Of a stretch of DNA of 64,000 nucleotides, positions 42,656 to 55,553 are shown in pieces. Positions within the stretch are counted from its first letter, which is position 1, and the number at the start of each line of letters is the position of its first letter. Origin of the DNA: Valencia hispanica (lineage: Eukaryota > Chordata > Actinopteri > Cyprinodontiformes > Valenciidae); assembly GCA_963556495.2 (NCBI GenBank), contig OY747714.1:50467041-50531040 (forward strand), read 5' to 3'. The notes beneath the pieces are model-generated. The model was given only the letters and a program-made list of their open reading frames with translations. It made no database searches and was not told the origin of the DNA. The position numbers and the translations under genes are program-made.

Positions 42656-45600
42656 CCACAATTCCCTACTTTTATTAACTTAATATCATAAATATAAAAG
42701 GAAAATTCTAAAGTGCTATCACAAATCTCCCTAAAAGGTTGGTAGGTTGATCAAAAAAATAAAACTGTTCAAAACACAAATTACAATCAGACATGAGACA
42801 TGCTTGGCCATGGAATTAGCTCACAGTGACAAATATTAGCTCCTTCCAGATGACTTTGCTGAGACTCCTGTGCATTGAGACCGAAAACCCACGGGGTCTT
42901 CTTACGCCATTTTGTTGTGGGCAAAATGTCATCTCAACAGCCCCTCGCCCCAGAGGCGGCCATCCACAGGTCTCGTCATCGGTCAGGATGCTCTAGATAA
43001 AACACAGAACAAAGGAGAAAGCATGTAGCATCTTCCAGTACACTTTAGAGGGTATTACATCAACACTAGGTGTTGAAACGTATACTCTTCCCTTGCGCTG
43101 TTTGTTGTCTGTTGCCGTGAAGTCAGCCTCCGCCAGCATCCAGTGACCCGAAGCCACCGATCAGTCCTTCCTCAGAAAGGAGAGAGTGGTCACCCCTCAG
43201 AAGGTCCTTCAGTGAGAACCTCCCCATGCGACCCTTGGGAGCTGAGCTAATTAGGTATTAGAGCATTGATGTTCAAACATAGGTGAGCCAATTCACAAAA
43301 GATGAATAGGATGATTATGATGTAAGTATAACCCACACCCTCGGAGTATGGTTTCAGATCAACCTGATGCAACTGTGTGCAAAAGCAATTCTAAACAACT
43401 CACAACCTGGTTAATGAACCAAACCTCATCATCTGAAGCTAGAAAACAATTAAGGTAAATGTCTCCAAATCACTCTGTACTAAATCCATGCCAAGAAAAA
43501 GACAACCAACCATTCCAACTTGTGAGAGTAAAAAATCCCAAGAATCAACTACTCCCAGCAAGAAGTAAAGAAGGTTTTTTTAGATCAATTAAAACTTTGT
43601 AAAGTTCCCAGACACAATATGTACTACAAGTCTGAACCCGAAGTGATATGGAATATGAAGTCAGACGTCAAGTCCAGGTAGTAAAAATCCTCATTAATTT
43701 ATGACAAAGTTATGATTCACAAGAAACTCAATTACTTGCAAGTTACAATTCTCTTCATAATCCCTTAAAAATCTGTTCCAATTACTATCAAATCCAATAC
43801 CCCCCTTTTTTTAAGGCATCTTGCACATGCCTTAAAAAAATCAAAAAACAAGGAAACAATAACTTCAACTGCTTCTCCAGTGTCAAGAAAAGAAACATGG
43901 TAGGTTAAAGGTCATGCATAAGACATAACCTCAGAACCTGTGGATCCTGCTGCTGCCACTGCTGAGGCAGCTTCAACCCCCAGATGATCATATCCCAATC
44001 ATTTAGGTTTGCAATTAGGTTCTTATATTTGAATTACCTTGTTGTTGAAAGTGTGCTATACAAATAAATTTGCCTTGCCTTGCAAAAACAAAATAACAAT
44101 TTCACCACATAGTTACCTAATGTATTTAAGAATTTTAGTCCTACTTGCATGAGCTACAACAACACTTCATTTCCCCCTGGGATCAATAAAGTATTTTGAA
44201 TTTAATTAGACAACTTCTTCAGACCCTGCTTTTCCACAATCTAATTGATGTTACAATAAGGATTATTTTTGCAAAGGTTTCAATAAACAAATACCCCCTA
44301 CTTTTTAGAAAAAATGTTTTACTCAGGACAAAGTTTATTTACCTAATTAATATATCTGCTGCTGTTATTTGCTCATCTGTTTCTTACAGTTTATTCTCTG
44401 TTAACTCCGTGGAAAAAAATAATACATTTATTCTAAATGCACAATTTTAAAACCTGTACAACTGTAAAACATCTCTAATTCAATATATCTAACTCAGTTG
44501 CACATTCAGATTTGAGTATGCCACTTCTATTTTAATAACAACGATGTCAAGTAACCTTTTTACCTGAACCTGATACTCTTACTTAAGAAAAAAACTTTTC
44601 TTCATTGCAGTTTCTGTGTAAGACTTGAGTTATTACTTTATACTTTACCGAAGTAATTATCTATTTGCCCACTTTTACCTCTACTCAGTACTTTAGACTG
44701 CTTATATTTTAAATTAGCCTTGTTACTCCTGTTTCATTTAGTCTTTTATTAAAAGGAACACACAAAAAACCCCTCAAACATCAAAAAGTGTTGCAACTGA
44801 ATATAATTAACTGCGGTTTGATAGTAGGTCTCACATTTATCATGCTGACACCCTGTTTTTTTTTTTATGCGATCTATAGCATATAATGCACACAGGTGTT
44901 AACTGAATATTTTTCCACATTTGTCCCGTCTTTAGAACAGTGACCGAAATTCTGAATCTATTTTTAATTATCATTTATCTTAATGAAGTAAACTAAATTC
45001 TAAAAATAGAAACCAAGTAATTTTAAACTCCACTGTGTGTGTAGGTCAAACCTGTTGGCTTAAAGATTGCACTAAATGCATATTTTTCACATATGCAGCT
45101 GAAACAGGTAGCCTAGTGTATCCCAAATGTGTCATTATTATTTAATATTTTTATTAAACATTACTATCATTAAGGAAAAGTTATTTTTGGTCGAGGTATG
45201 GCTAAAGATTTATTCTTTATCATTTAATGTTCTAATCCTCCCTTTGTTTCATGCTTTCTACCTCCTTTGTGTGAATCTAAATTTATATACATGTCTATGA
45301 TCTAAATGCTTTTATTATCTGTCACTTTGCTGCCGGTACAGCAGAAGTTCCCCTTCTTGGGAAAATAAAAGGATGATTCATGAAGTTAAGCATTACCGTG
45401 TTTTAATTTGGAAAGCTCATGTTTGAAACAGGAAGTGGTTTTGCGCAAAAAACAAACAGTTTGACAAATCCGGACTCGTTAACATCCAGGAAGTAACTGA
45501 AAACTCAAGACTAAACTTTTCGTCTAAACAAGTGTTTAAGTTTAAGAAGAGCGCTATTAACGCGTCATCAGTGTCGGGATCTATGATTGTTTACAACCAG

Positions 45601-48417
45601 AGAATCTCATTAAATCTGCAACGGACTTTATTTCAGATCATTTTTACCACATTGTAGTTAATAACTCGCTGGCTAAGATTAACCTTAGAGTTTTTACCCG
45701 CGTTGTTTCTGATTCGTTTTCTGTAAATTACTCAAAAGACTGAAATACTTTCATACTGCTACTCGCATCTGTATCAATAAATGTCCGATTCTAACGGTGC
45801 GTTTTCCGTGTTATTTCTATTTACTGCGGAGTAGGCTACGTTTATCAAAAGTATTAGTTAAACATAGAAACCATCATTCATCTAGTTTAAAGCTGAATTG
45901 CATCGTTTCTCATAGGATCTTAAAAGAAAGTTTTCAAGCTAAGGTTCCCGGGCCGAACACGGCCGCCCCTTATCTCATGAACACAGTGTTATAGTTTTAA
46001 GTCAAACCAGTTTTATCAGTTACAATAGTTAACATTTTATATTACCATTTACCTTTGTGCATTATTTCCCCCCGAGGCTTTTATTGATTAGCATAAATCT
46101 AACAGCTGTAACTCACTGAGTACAGCTCACCCATTTAATAGTGTGACCATACAGAAAATACTCAAATATTAGATTGATGAGGTAAATACAGTTGGATGTC
46201 ATTTCCATCTCTCACATGAATTTGAAGGATTGCTTTGAAAAACCAGCATAATAAATCAAATAGACTAAAGAATGTTTAATCATATTTGCAGAAAAATATC
46301 ATTATTAATGATTGTTGGAAATGTGTTCCAGCAAATATGTTCTCAAAAATGATGTAGGAATTTATTCTAATATAGTTTATTTTAAACATTAAATCTGACT
46401 CATATGCACCAATCTAGATCATACTAATCATCCATCATTCATTATGCTTTAAATTTGAATATTCTCTGTTTGATCTATTTTTATCCAAGATCACTTGATG
46501 TTAAGATTGCAGTTTCCTAGATCTGTTGCGTTTAGTTTTTCAGATAGAGCGATGATATATTTATAATCCTGAGATCCACTGATACTAAATGCATGTTCTT
46601 GAACCTTGAACATAACTCCTCCCCTGTGGACAAAGTGGTCAGTCCATTCTAGAAAAAAAACAAAAAAGAATGAGAACCAGCCTGATTTGCATTCTGGTTC
46701 AGTTGAAATTGAAAACTGCATTGGTTGTCATAAGAAAATTCCAAACTCACAGGACCACTGTATTGTTATACTTGAAGGCCCCTAAAAAACATTTCAGGTA
46801 TATTAATATTTACTTAAAACAGTGAGACGACTTCCCTTTAATCACAAAGTCAGGTGCCTTATATTAAGACTCACTTATATAACTTCCTGTGTTTACCCAC
46901 CAGAGTGACAAAACCATCAGATTTCTAGGATCAAACCTTTCCTGACCTCTTGCCCCTTATTCTGGAAGGAGACACAGAATACTTCACAGCTTGAGATCAA
47001 TTCAGTAATTTTTCCAAGCAAAATTTCTAATAAGGCCCACTAACTGCTCTGACGCTTGAATGTTCCCCAGATAAGATTAGGATTTACCTTTTTTCCATTT
47101 ATTTAAAACCTAAGTAGCCTAAGGACCAGTCATCTTTATTTTAATGTTACCCAGCAGAAACCTAAAGTTTTATTTTATTATTATTTTTAGTTGTGTTCAA
47201 ATTATAGCCTAAACAATGTTGTTTTACTGTTGCTGCTCACAGCAAAGTCTTGTTATTTTTTAAGTCTCGTGATTGTTTACATTAGCGCCTTGCAAGCTGA
47301 TAAAAAAATTCGTCCTTCACAGCTGTGGCAAAATCTAAGCAGCGTTACTGTAAAGGTCCAAGTTACTTTAGTTAATGTTCACAGTTCTAAGATTTATTAT
47401 TTTCTTATAACAAACCCCACAATACAAGAAAAAAATTAACCCCAATTGTCCCAGGAAGAAAGGAAAATATGTTTTCACTGTCAGTCAGCTTAGTCAAAAT
47501 TTAAGTCAGTCAGGGTATAATTCACAACCTTCTCTAAATGCAGAAAGAAGAAAAACACAGGACAACCCAGAGAAACTCACCAGCAGTTCTACCATGGAAT
47601 GTGTAACAATAACTGTGTGTGTGTGACATTCTGCATTATACCAAGCCATCAAACAAATGATCTTAATTCTCAAACACTCCAGTTCTGGAAGAAGCAAACA
47701 AGAGTAAATAAAAGAGAAATAAATAAAACCCCATAAATAAACCACAAAGAAATTACATCACTTTTAGATTTTCTTTCAGATTATCCAAATTCCTCCCCAG
47801 GGCCCATTAATTCTTTGATTTTTATTTTTCTGTCGACATATTGGACTGTCTGGATGTGAAGTGTTGCTAGATTACAGACCCGATTGTCTGCCTGGGTACC
47901 CAGTTCCAATGAAGGACGTCTCCCCCATCGCTTTCTAGTTTCCTTGAGTGAAACAAAAACCTAAAAAAACCCTCGTCGGAAAATAATCAATTAACTTAAT
48001 TAATTGACCACTTGTCCAACTGCCGTGCTCCCAGGTAAAACCCGGAGCAAAAACCCGATACTTTCTTTTACATTGATTAAATAATTAACCATACAATTAT
48101 ATATAAGTATATATATTATATTAAGTAATCAATCAATCAACCGCGTGTAAGTAAATAAACACGAAACCGCTAGCAAATATTTCACCTCCTGAGAGTGCAA
48201 ATAAAATTCTGTTATCACTATTTATTTAAAGGACTCAGTCTTACCAGGTTCTGTCTCAGGCGACAGCCGGGCCGACAGAGACGCTTCAAGGCCTCCATCT
48301 CCCAAACAGCTACTGGAGGTAAGAGGCTGGGAGAACATTTCCCAGGACGCTAGCAACTCCCTTGACCCTGTCCCTGCCGGTCCATTCTGTTCGCTGAGGC
48401 TGCGTTATGGCGCCAAG
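42656..48417 (-). other. Internal region of the candidate LTR element, no recognisable genes
   Basis: 5.8 kb between two LTR copies in the same orientation. At one side aaaagtagggaat precedes the 3' LTR (weak polypurine tract); at the other side tggcgccataacgcag follows the 5' LTR by two bases (candidate primer-binding site). In between I find only short frames (none above 90 codons) and no gag, protease, polymerase or envelope motif on either strand. Short tails of other retroelements occur, for example gtgctatacaaataaatttg near 44050 and ccctgggatcaataaagta near 44176. So this is either a large non-autonomous element or a very old copy. Confidence 0.5.
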
Positions 48418-48780
48418 TGTAATGGCAAAAAATAGTATCTCAGGGTTTCCATTATAAAGAAGACTTGAGTCCCAGAAGGCGTTTAAGTATTTAATTCAAA
48501 CATGTCTGGCCAGACACGGAGGAGACAGAGTTACTCGTGCATCACCCTAACCAACCTTTCTAACTAACCGCTTAAATAGTATTTAGCAATCACTGTTTAT
48601 CTCTGTTATGAGAAAGATATATGTGTCAGGTCACCGGCGTCTGTCTCTCTGGTGACCTGACACATATATCTTTCTCATAACATTAAGCTGGAACAATAAG
48701 CTAGTCATTTTACCTTAGATGCATTTAGTAAACAGAGAATATATACTTAATTCCTAATTGCATAACAATTTTCCACCGCA
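48418..48780 (-). repeat. 5' LTR of the candidate LTR element
   Basis: 363 bp, TG...CA on the minus strand (tgcggtggaaaattg to ccattaca). It contains an aattaaa-like signal and the 31-bp inverted repeat described separately. The right flank is aagaagaagaagaa. Confidence 0.75.
48605..48681. repeat. Perfect 31-bp inverted repeat within the LTR
   Basis: Arm 48605-48635 (gttatgagaaagatatatgt and on) and arm 48651-48681 are exact inverse complements, with a 15-bp spacer ggcgtctgtctctct. The 3' LTR at 42530-42590 has only the right-hand arm, so the left arm is a new inverted duplication in this LTR. Confidence 0.95.
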
Positions 48781-48794
48781 AAGAAGAAGAAGAA

Positions 48795-48950
48795 TTTTTG
48801 CTCACTTGGTTAAGTAGTGGCTAAACAATAATGTCTGGTAATCTTACTTGGTGTTCTGTTTTCTTTTTTGGAATAGCCATTTTCTATCAAAACTGTTAAT
48901 CTGTTTCTTGATTTGTCAATCCTACAATCCAACCAAGGAACAAAGTCAAG
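48795..48950 (+). repeat. Duplicated segment, unit 2 copy, left part
   Basis: Matches 22290-22420 (tttgctcacttg.ttaagtagtgg and on), up to the MITE at 48951. Confidence 0.75.
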
Positions 48951-49568
48951 GGGTGTTTCTCAATGTCAAGGTGCCTCGCCTACCCAGGCAATGCCTTGGT
49001 AGGCGAGACGCCTTGCTTACGAGGACACTGTCAAAAGAAACTGTTAAATGGAACAGACTTGCATCACGTGACCACGGCTGCCCAGGCCCCGCCCATTGTT
49101 ATATTTTAAACATATAAGTTTCAATATAGATGTATAACGAGATTTTTTTCTTTTTAAATTGTGTATATATTGGTTAAACAAATGTGTAAGCGAGTTAGTA
49201 GCTGCTAGCCACTGAAGCTGCAACTACTAAGCAACTAACCAACCATAGATAACTGCTTTGGATCTAAAAATAATTTTCAGATTGCTACAATTACTTGACT
49301 TACATTTAAATTGGAAATTCGCTCCTGCCGGCAGCAACTTTGAAAATACCGCAATGTATTCTGGGACATTTTTGACCGAGGGAAGGCATCAATGAACCTC
49401 CCATGTATCCTTGGTAAGTTAACTAAACGGCAGACAAACGGAGGACAGACGCCTCGGTAGCACATGAACATTGGAGCACGCCTTGGCGGTCCCTGATGAC
49501 GTATCTCCTAGGCAACCGGGGCGGGATCAAGGCATCAAGGCGAGGTTCCTTGGCATTGAGAAACACCC
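48951..49568. mobile_element. MITE with 21-bp inverted ends and AAG target duplication
   Basis: gggtgtttctcaatgtcaag on the left and the complement of ccttggcattgagaaacacc on the right (20 of 21 match). Flanks are AAG at 48948-48950 and 49569-49571. Unit 1 has the empty site (22416-22430), which proves the borders. The superfamily is not clear: a 3-bp duplication fits PIF/Harbinger loosely. Confidence 0.88.
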
Positions 49569-50368
49569 AAGGTGTTTGCCAATTACAGACAGGGAGGGCC
49601 GATCACCGTCTCAGTCAAATGGGTTATTGGTCACCAGAGCAGAGCTGTAAATGGCCGCTTATTACCACCAATAAAAATGAAATACAAAATGATTTCCTCA
49701 AATACACAAGAAGGACAAGTGAGGCTGCAGATGAGAGTGAGCAGGAAGCAGCGCCATCCAGCAGAAGAGTCACCGCGCCTGGTTGTCCTTCCTCAGCGGC
49801 TGTAGCTGCCTCCTCTAGCATGAATGTTTACTCCAGTGTTCAGTTTGACATCAGTGCTCATGTGTCTAAGAACTGTGCTGCTCTCTGTACGCCCCAGGCC
49901 CTGATGCGCCACTTTACTTTTGAAGAAAACAAATGGACACAGCACTATGCAATACTGTATTTATTATATAAGGATGAACTGGCCCTTTTTACTGACAGAA
50001 AATTTCTCAATACTGCAACAGTGACCAAAGAGTCACTGTTTAGAATTAAGCAGATAAAAATCTGGGTTAAAAATGATGCCCCCCTGAATAATCGTGATGC
50101 CCGCCCTTTCATTTGTTTCTACAGCCGGGTCGTAGGTGATGATGTGGAATTTTATCCCTTCACACAGAATGAGACAGTTTCAATAAAAGTCTTTGAGAAA
50201 GATCGATCTTTGTCATTATTTTATTCGAAGACTTTGTCACTGGACAAGTCAGAGAGGCAGAGTCCCGTCTCACCCTCTTTACGCCACTCCCAAAGTCACA
50301 CAAGCACCATTATCTGCCCCAGCAGCAAGGAGACCAAAACACATGATGAACCTTGTTACACATTTTAA
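49569..50368 (+). CDS. Unrecognised protein, about 183 residues from ATG 49820
   Basis: The frame is open from inside the MITE (49496) to the TAA at 50366-50368. The part before 49660 is repeat sequence shared with unit 1, so the most likely start in the unique part is the ATG at 49820 (MNVYSSVQFDISAHVSKNCA), giving 183 residues; an upstream spliced exon is possible (the region 49660-49819 is acidic and serine-rich). The protein has EENKWTQHYAILYLLYKDEL, then FTDRKFLNTATVTKESLFRI, WVKNDAPLNNRDARPFICFY and a serine-rich tail. Codons look constrained compared with nearby noncoding sequence, by eye only. I do not recognise a family. It sits next to a hAT insertion (50531) and could be part of an older mobile element. 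Confidence 0.4.
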
Positions 50369-50530
50369 GTTTCTGCACCTTAAAGAGCTTATTGCATGTT
50401 AAATACTTTCTTATCCAAAATTACTATTTGAAATGTTTATTGAGGTTTTTTTTATTTTTACAGCACATAACACCACAAATTTTAATAAAAAAACTTTCAT
50501 ACTCTAGGCAAGGAAGAGAAGGGAGTCAAA
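50369..50530 (+). other. Spacer between the unrecognised ORF and the hAT
   Basis: AT-rich, with aataaaaaaac near 50485 that could serve as a polyadenylation region for the ORF. The last 8 bp, gagtcaaa, are the target duplication of the hAT. Confidence 0.4.
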
Positions 50531-53500
50531 CCGGGCCGGAGTGGGACTCATTTTCAGCCCTGGAGTTTCATGCCTCAGACCGGCCCACTTTAGATCACAA
50601 CCTATTATTATTAAAATCATGTAATTGTAACCTTACATGTTAAGTCTACAATAGTGCAAATTGTTCTGTAAAGCCTTGTAATTCAGTGCATATTTCTAAA
50701 AAATTTCCAATTCAATGCAAGTAAGGGTTGCTTCACAATTTAGATTTATTTCAACATGAGTGCACATACCCAATATTATTCTTTTCAACAATATCAGAAT
50801 TTATATTCTGTTCAAATAAGTCATCTGAGGTATCCAAACTTTAAACATGAAATAAAAGAATAAATAAAATTATAAGTATTAAATCAAAATAAAGTTAAAA
50901 TAAGATGTTATATATCTAATAATACTATCATATATTTTTCTTCTGCAAAGAAACTGTTCCATCACAACTTACATTTCACAAATATGGGAACATAAGTTAA
51001 AGGGCAAATCTCCAAAACTATTCTATACAACACCAGTATGTCCTTTTCTACAATATCAAATATCAATAAAATAGATAGAAAATAGAATAAAAAGATTATT
51101 GCACTGTTTGTTCTCTGCAAGTTTGTTAGTCACAGTGTAACATAACTTTCTAGTGATGCCATTATCTTTTTTTCTTCTGCATAAGAGTTATTGCAAAGAA
51201 ACATGACCAACCCTAAAACATTAATAAAGGTCTGAGCAATGTACTGGTCTCTGCTACTTTGTTTATTACGGTATCATTGTCCAAAGACATGAGAATTTCT
51301 TTCTCAGTGCACATGAGCATGAATGCCTCAAGTTTCTTCTGGGTCAAAGTGCTCCTGAGTCTGTTTTTTATGAATTTCAAAGTTGAGAAAGTTCTCTCAC
51401 AGGCTACCTGTGTGATGGACGGTGTTAATAGCAACTTGTAGGCTAGTCCAATCCCATGGTAGGCATCAGTCAGCAGATTGTACTGAGAGAGGATGAGACA
51501 AACACATATGACACAATTTTTACAGGAGGAACACATTTTGCTCTCTAGTTCAACATCCTGCTTTTCCACAGAAGGGTCCCCCTCACTTCCTTGTGGCATT
51601 CCACTAGCTATCCTAACAGTATAACCCACCAGAGGGGACATCTTTAGTCTGTCCCACTGGCATGCAAGGCTGTGAAGTTCACTACATAATGTGCCGACTG
51701 TAGCTCTATCGTCAAACTTAAGCAGACATTTGCTTATTTCTTCCAGAGCTGAGCTGGGGAGTCTATTTTCCCTCACATGCGCAAAGTTTCCAGGGTCTAG
51801 ACAGGCAAAATCTGAGCAAAGTTTTGCACTGGCAGAAAACCTTTTCTGGATACTGTCTGTCACCGTGTCTACAATGACATTGTGAACTTTGACCTTGAAG
51901 TCGGTATCAGCTGATGCTAGCTGCTCATCTTCTGCAAGCTCTCCTGGCATTCTTTTCTTTTTTCTGAACCTTCTCTCAGGAAGGGCAGTCTGAACTACCA
52001 GCTCACACTCTTCCTCCTCTTGCAACTTTCCATTGGCCCACTTAACAGACTCATCAGCTGCACACTTAACTCCTTCAAAGTCCCTAGCGCACTCCCTGAG
52101 ACCCTCCTCTGTCCCCTCAACCAGACCTTGACATGTGATGATATACATTCCCCTTGTCGGTAAGTATTTTGAAAGGGGGGATGTCTGCTCAAAAATGTGA
52201 AGGAAAATTTACGCAGTGAGCACTGTCTCATACCTAATAAGGCCTTCTATGAATCCTTTTGCCTTGGCCCTCACAGTTGGCTGTTGTGTTCTGTCATCTA
52301 TAATAGTGTGTAGAGTCATAAGCACTTCAAGATACAAGGCTCCCTGAGGATTCCCAAAGCACCCAAACCCTTTACTTAGTGCCTGATCCTTAGCCCACCA
52401 CCTGGTTGGCCCTATTGGGCACAGTCGCCTGTGATGCTTGTCCTGACTCATCTCTTCCCACCTCTGCATGCGCTTGTATGACTCTTAGGAAAACTGCTAT
52501 ATCATTAAGCAGGGAAAAGAGGGGTGCACTTTCTACAACACTGCCTGTTGTGTCTGCCAGTACAAGATTCAAAAGATGTGCATAACACCATATATGAATC
52601 TGATTCGGGGAGTGCTCAGGGAGGAGTGTAGAAAATCCCCGATACTGCCCCTGCATGTTGGCGGCACCATCTGTAGAGTTGCCCACACATGTGCCAATAT
52701 CAATATTAAGCTCCAGTAGAACCTTTCTTACGAGCTCTGCAACATGCTGCCCTGTAGATGACTCACAGTCTACCATTGCGATCAGCCTTTCATGAATTAC
52801 ATCAGTTACATATCTGAGGATACTGGAGCACTGGTCTTTGTTGCTGATATCTTGTGTGGTGTCAATCTGGACAGAAAACATGCCAGCTTGTCTTACTTCT
52901 TCGGCTATAATTGCCTTTATCAGTTGGCTGATGACATCCGCAACTTTATTGAATGTGTCTTTTGACAGCAGTGTAACTAGAGACCCTCTGAATTTTGCAC
53001 CAGTTTCATGCTGCTTCTTGCTGTTTTCTATGCAAGTGTTTACATGCTGTTGTATGCAAACGTAACATCTACTCAGAAGTAGAATCAACTCTAAGACGTT
53101 GCCATGATTAACAGCAATGTTTTCTAGGCTGTGACCTGCCTCCTCTTTATCTCCTCTGTAGCTAAGGCCGATAACTTTAATAACATCCACTATGCGCTCC
53201 ATCACCTCACGTTTCTGTTTCACTTGCTCAGCACGCGATGACATTTGGTTGCCAGTCAACAGGCTTTTCACATCTGCCTTTTGTACATTCAGAAAGTAAG
53301 CATCTGCACTATCTCTGTGTGTCTTACTTTTCCCATGTTCCACTATCCTTTGGTGAAAGTGTTTCCAGTCTTTCATGCCTCCCTTTATGAAAGGGCCGTC
53401 ACTAACCACAGGTGCAAATGCCAGACAAACAGAACAGTACAGAGACTGATTTTTTTCGCAGTAAGTCAGCCACTTGCGGTTGGTTCCAGATTTGTTATTG

Positions 53501-55459
53501 AAAACTTTTGGTATGGTGATATTAGAGGTTTTATGAGGATGATATGAACAAAATTTACATAGATCCTGTAACTGAGGGCGAGCAAAGAAATCAAAACTGG
53601 CAACTGACTCATCTTCTTCTGTCTCAACTTGTGGTTCAGGGTTCTGTGGATGAGCTGCTGTAATCAGTCCCTGGATAGACTCTGCTCTCCCTGTCACACT
53701 TCCTCCAGTTTCCCTAGACTCGCCTGTATCACAATAACAATAATTGTCTGAAAAACGTTTGCACATTTGATATGGAAAACACTTTTTGACTTAACCAAAT
53801 AAGATATTTTCAATGACAAAATATGCAGGCTTATTTCTTATGACTTTAATCATATTCCCTTTCAATGTAAATACATGGGTCACTACTATTGTTTGGGCAT
53901 AGAAAGTGGTTATACTAGAACTAATGCTTGGTTGCTCTGGATTTGTGGGCTCATGGCTGGTGCATGGTGCTGGATCTAGCTTCTGGGGAGCTAAAAGACA
54001 AAGTTTCCCTGTTATGTGGCATCACATTATAGACCACTATTGTTTAAATTGTATAACGTTATGTTATATGCCACAATAACACACAATTCATTGACTTTGT
54101 AATTAATTAAAGGTTGAATATGGAATAATTGAATAAAAAGCTATATTTAAATAAAAAAACAATACCTCCACGGGGCGTTTAGAGCGGTGCAGAATAAAAG
54201 TACAGCATTTCCTTGAAAATTGTATTTTTATTAAAATAAAATGAAACATAAATTTTAACGGGCATGACAATGCCGTTATGTTTACATCTACCAGCCAATA
54301 GCGGCAGACAGTGGCGAAAAAAGTGGGTATGCACTATTTGCAACTTGGGGGGGGATTATTTCAAGTATGCATTTTCTGTAGGTTGTATAAACAGCTTTTG
54401 TGCATGTGTAAATGATATGATCATCAATAATAGGCATGTTCCTGATTATTTTTTATATTTGACATATGAGTCTGAAGTAATCCCAAATGCTAGTTAATTA
54501 TTTATTTATCGAGGATTTGTCTTCTGAATGATAAAAAAGCCTCTACGGGAAAAATATATCTCTTTAACAAGTGCCAATGGTGCAGAAGTAAAACTAAGAA
54601 ATAAAATAAGAATCTAGAATTAAATAATTGGGGGGGTGGGGCAGTGATGTGTCTGCTACACTAGATGGACCCACATAGAAAACTTCCACAGCATCGAAAC
54701 ACACAGAAACGGTTTTAACTGTCATTAAGAGGCGACTTTCCTCCTGGATCGGTAAACTAACTCACTTGCTAACATTAGTTAGCTGTCAGTTAAACTCCTC
54801 TACAAAACATGCATCACTGGACGTATCAGCAGCAAACCTGACAACCCAGCGGCTGGAAATATTGTTGTAACTACAACCTAGACACACTAGATGTTGCTCT
54901 CGTGTTCATTTACCATATGCAACTTTAAGTTGAACGGTGGTTTGCAGTTAAAGTTCAACATCTTGCCTTACCCGTTTCATCGTCCTCATTTGGTGCTAGA
55001 AACTGCGAGCTCGTTTTAGTAAAAAAGGTGCCGATTTTGGCCCATTTAGCTGCGTCTGTTTCCAGAGCTTTCCTCTTTTTAATTCTTGCTTTCTCCGCGC
55101 CACCTTTGCTATTTCTACTTTCCATCTCTAAACCGCTGATCCGGCCAGGGGAACTCTGCTGCGCTGACCTGGCGCTGACCCAGTGTTACGTCGGTGTGCG
55201 TCTGCCAATAATACCGGCAATTTTTTTATTTATTTTTTTTTACAAAAAACAAAAACATGAGAGCCACCAGTGGAGGCGGCACAAGGACAGCGGTAGCAGC
55301 GTATGATCAACCCTGTGCCATAACTGAGCACTGGCCCACGAAAAAAATGAAATAAAAATAAATAAATGAATAAAATTAGACACCGGCCCTTGCGGCCCAA
55401 ACATCAGACCGGCCCATCGGGAATTGTCCCGGTCCTCCAGATCAGCCACTCCGGGCCTG
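50531..55459 (-). mobile_element. hAT transposon (ZMYM/DUF4371-type), 4.9 kb, ends present
   Basis: The left end ccgggccggagtgg and the right end ccactccgggcctg are inverted. The flanks gagtcaaa (50523-50530) and gagtcata (55460-55467) match at 7 of 8. The transposase is on the minus strand, and 50531-51212 is its 3' noncoding part. The region 54000-54970 is intron. Confidence 0.82.
51213..55125 (-). pseudogene. hAT transposase with TTF-type zinc finger and DUF4371, three exons, two lesions
   Basis: Exon 1 is 55125-54972 (ATG; ESRNSKGGAEKARIKKRK, then KWAKIGTFFTK), donor gtaagg. Exon 2 is 53990-53916 (acceptor cttttag; KLDPAPCTSHEPTNPE), donor gtataa. Exon 3 is 53723-51213. All phases agree. 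Exon 3 has a TTF-type finger (KWLTYCEKNQSLYCSVCLAF), the DUF4371 region (GKSKTHRDSADAYF, FSVQIDTTQDISNKDQCS with the first Asp, GNSTDGAANMQGQYRGFS with the second), and the dimerisation tail (ACERTFSTLKFIKNRLRSTL). A frameshift near 52485 and a TAA at 52206-52208 interrupt it; otherwise about 880 residues are readable. It resembles host ZMYM1-like proteins, which are derived from such elements; intact ends and target duplication show this one is the transposon. Confidence 0.85.
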
Positions 55460-55553
55460 GAGTCATATGCTATGCGCTGCCTCAGCTCAGTGTAGCGAGT
55501 AGGTAGTTATGGTGGTGTTCACTAGGTTCGTATTGCGTGCATTTGTCTTACAA
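55460..55553 (+). other. Flank right of the hAT
   Basis: Short unassigned sequence containing the right target duplication, leading to the THAP fragment. Confidence 0.4.
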
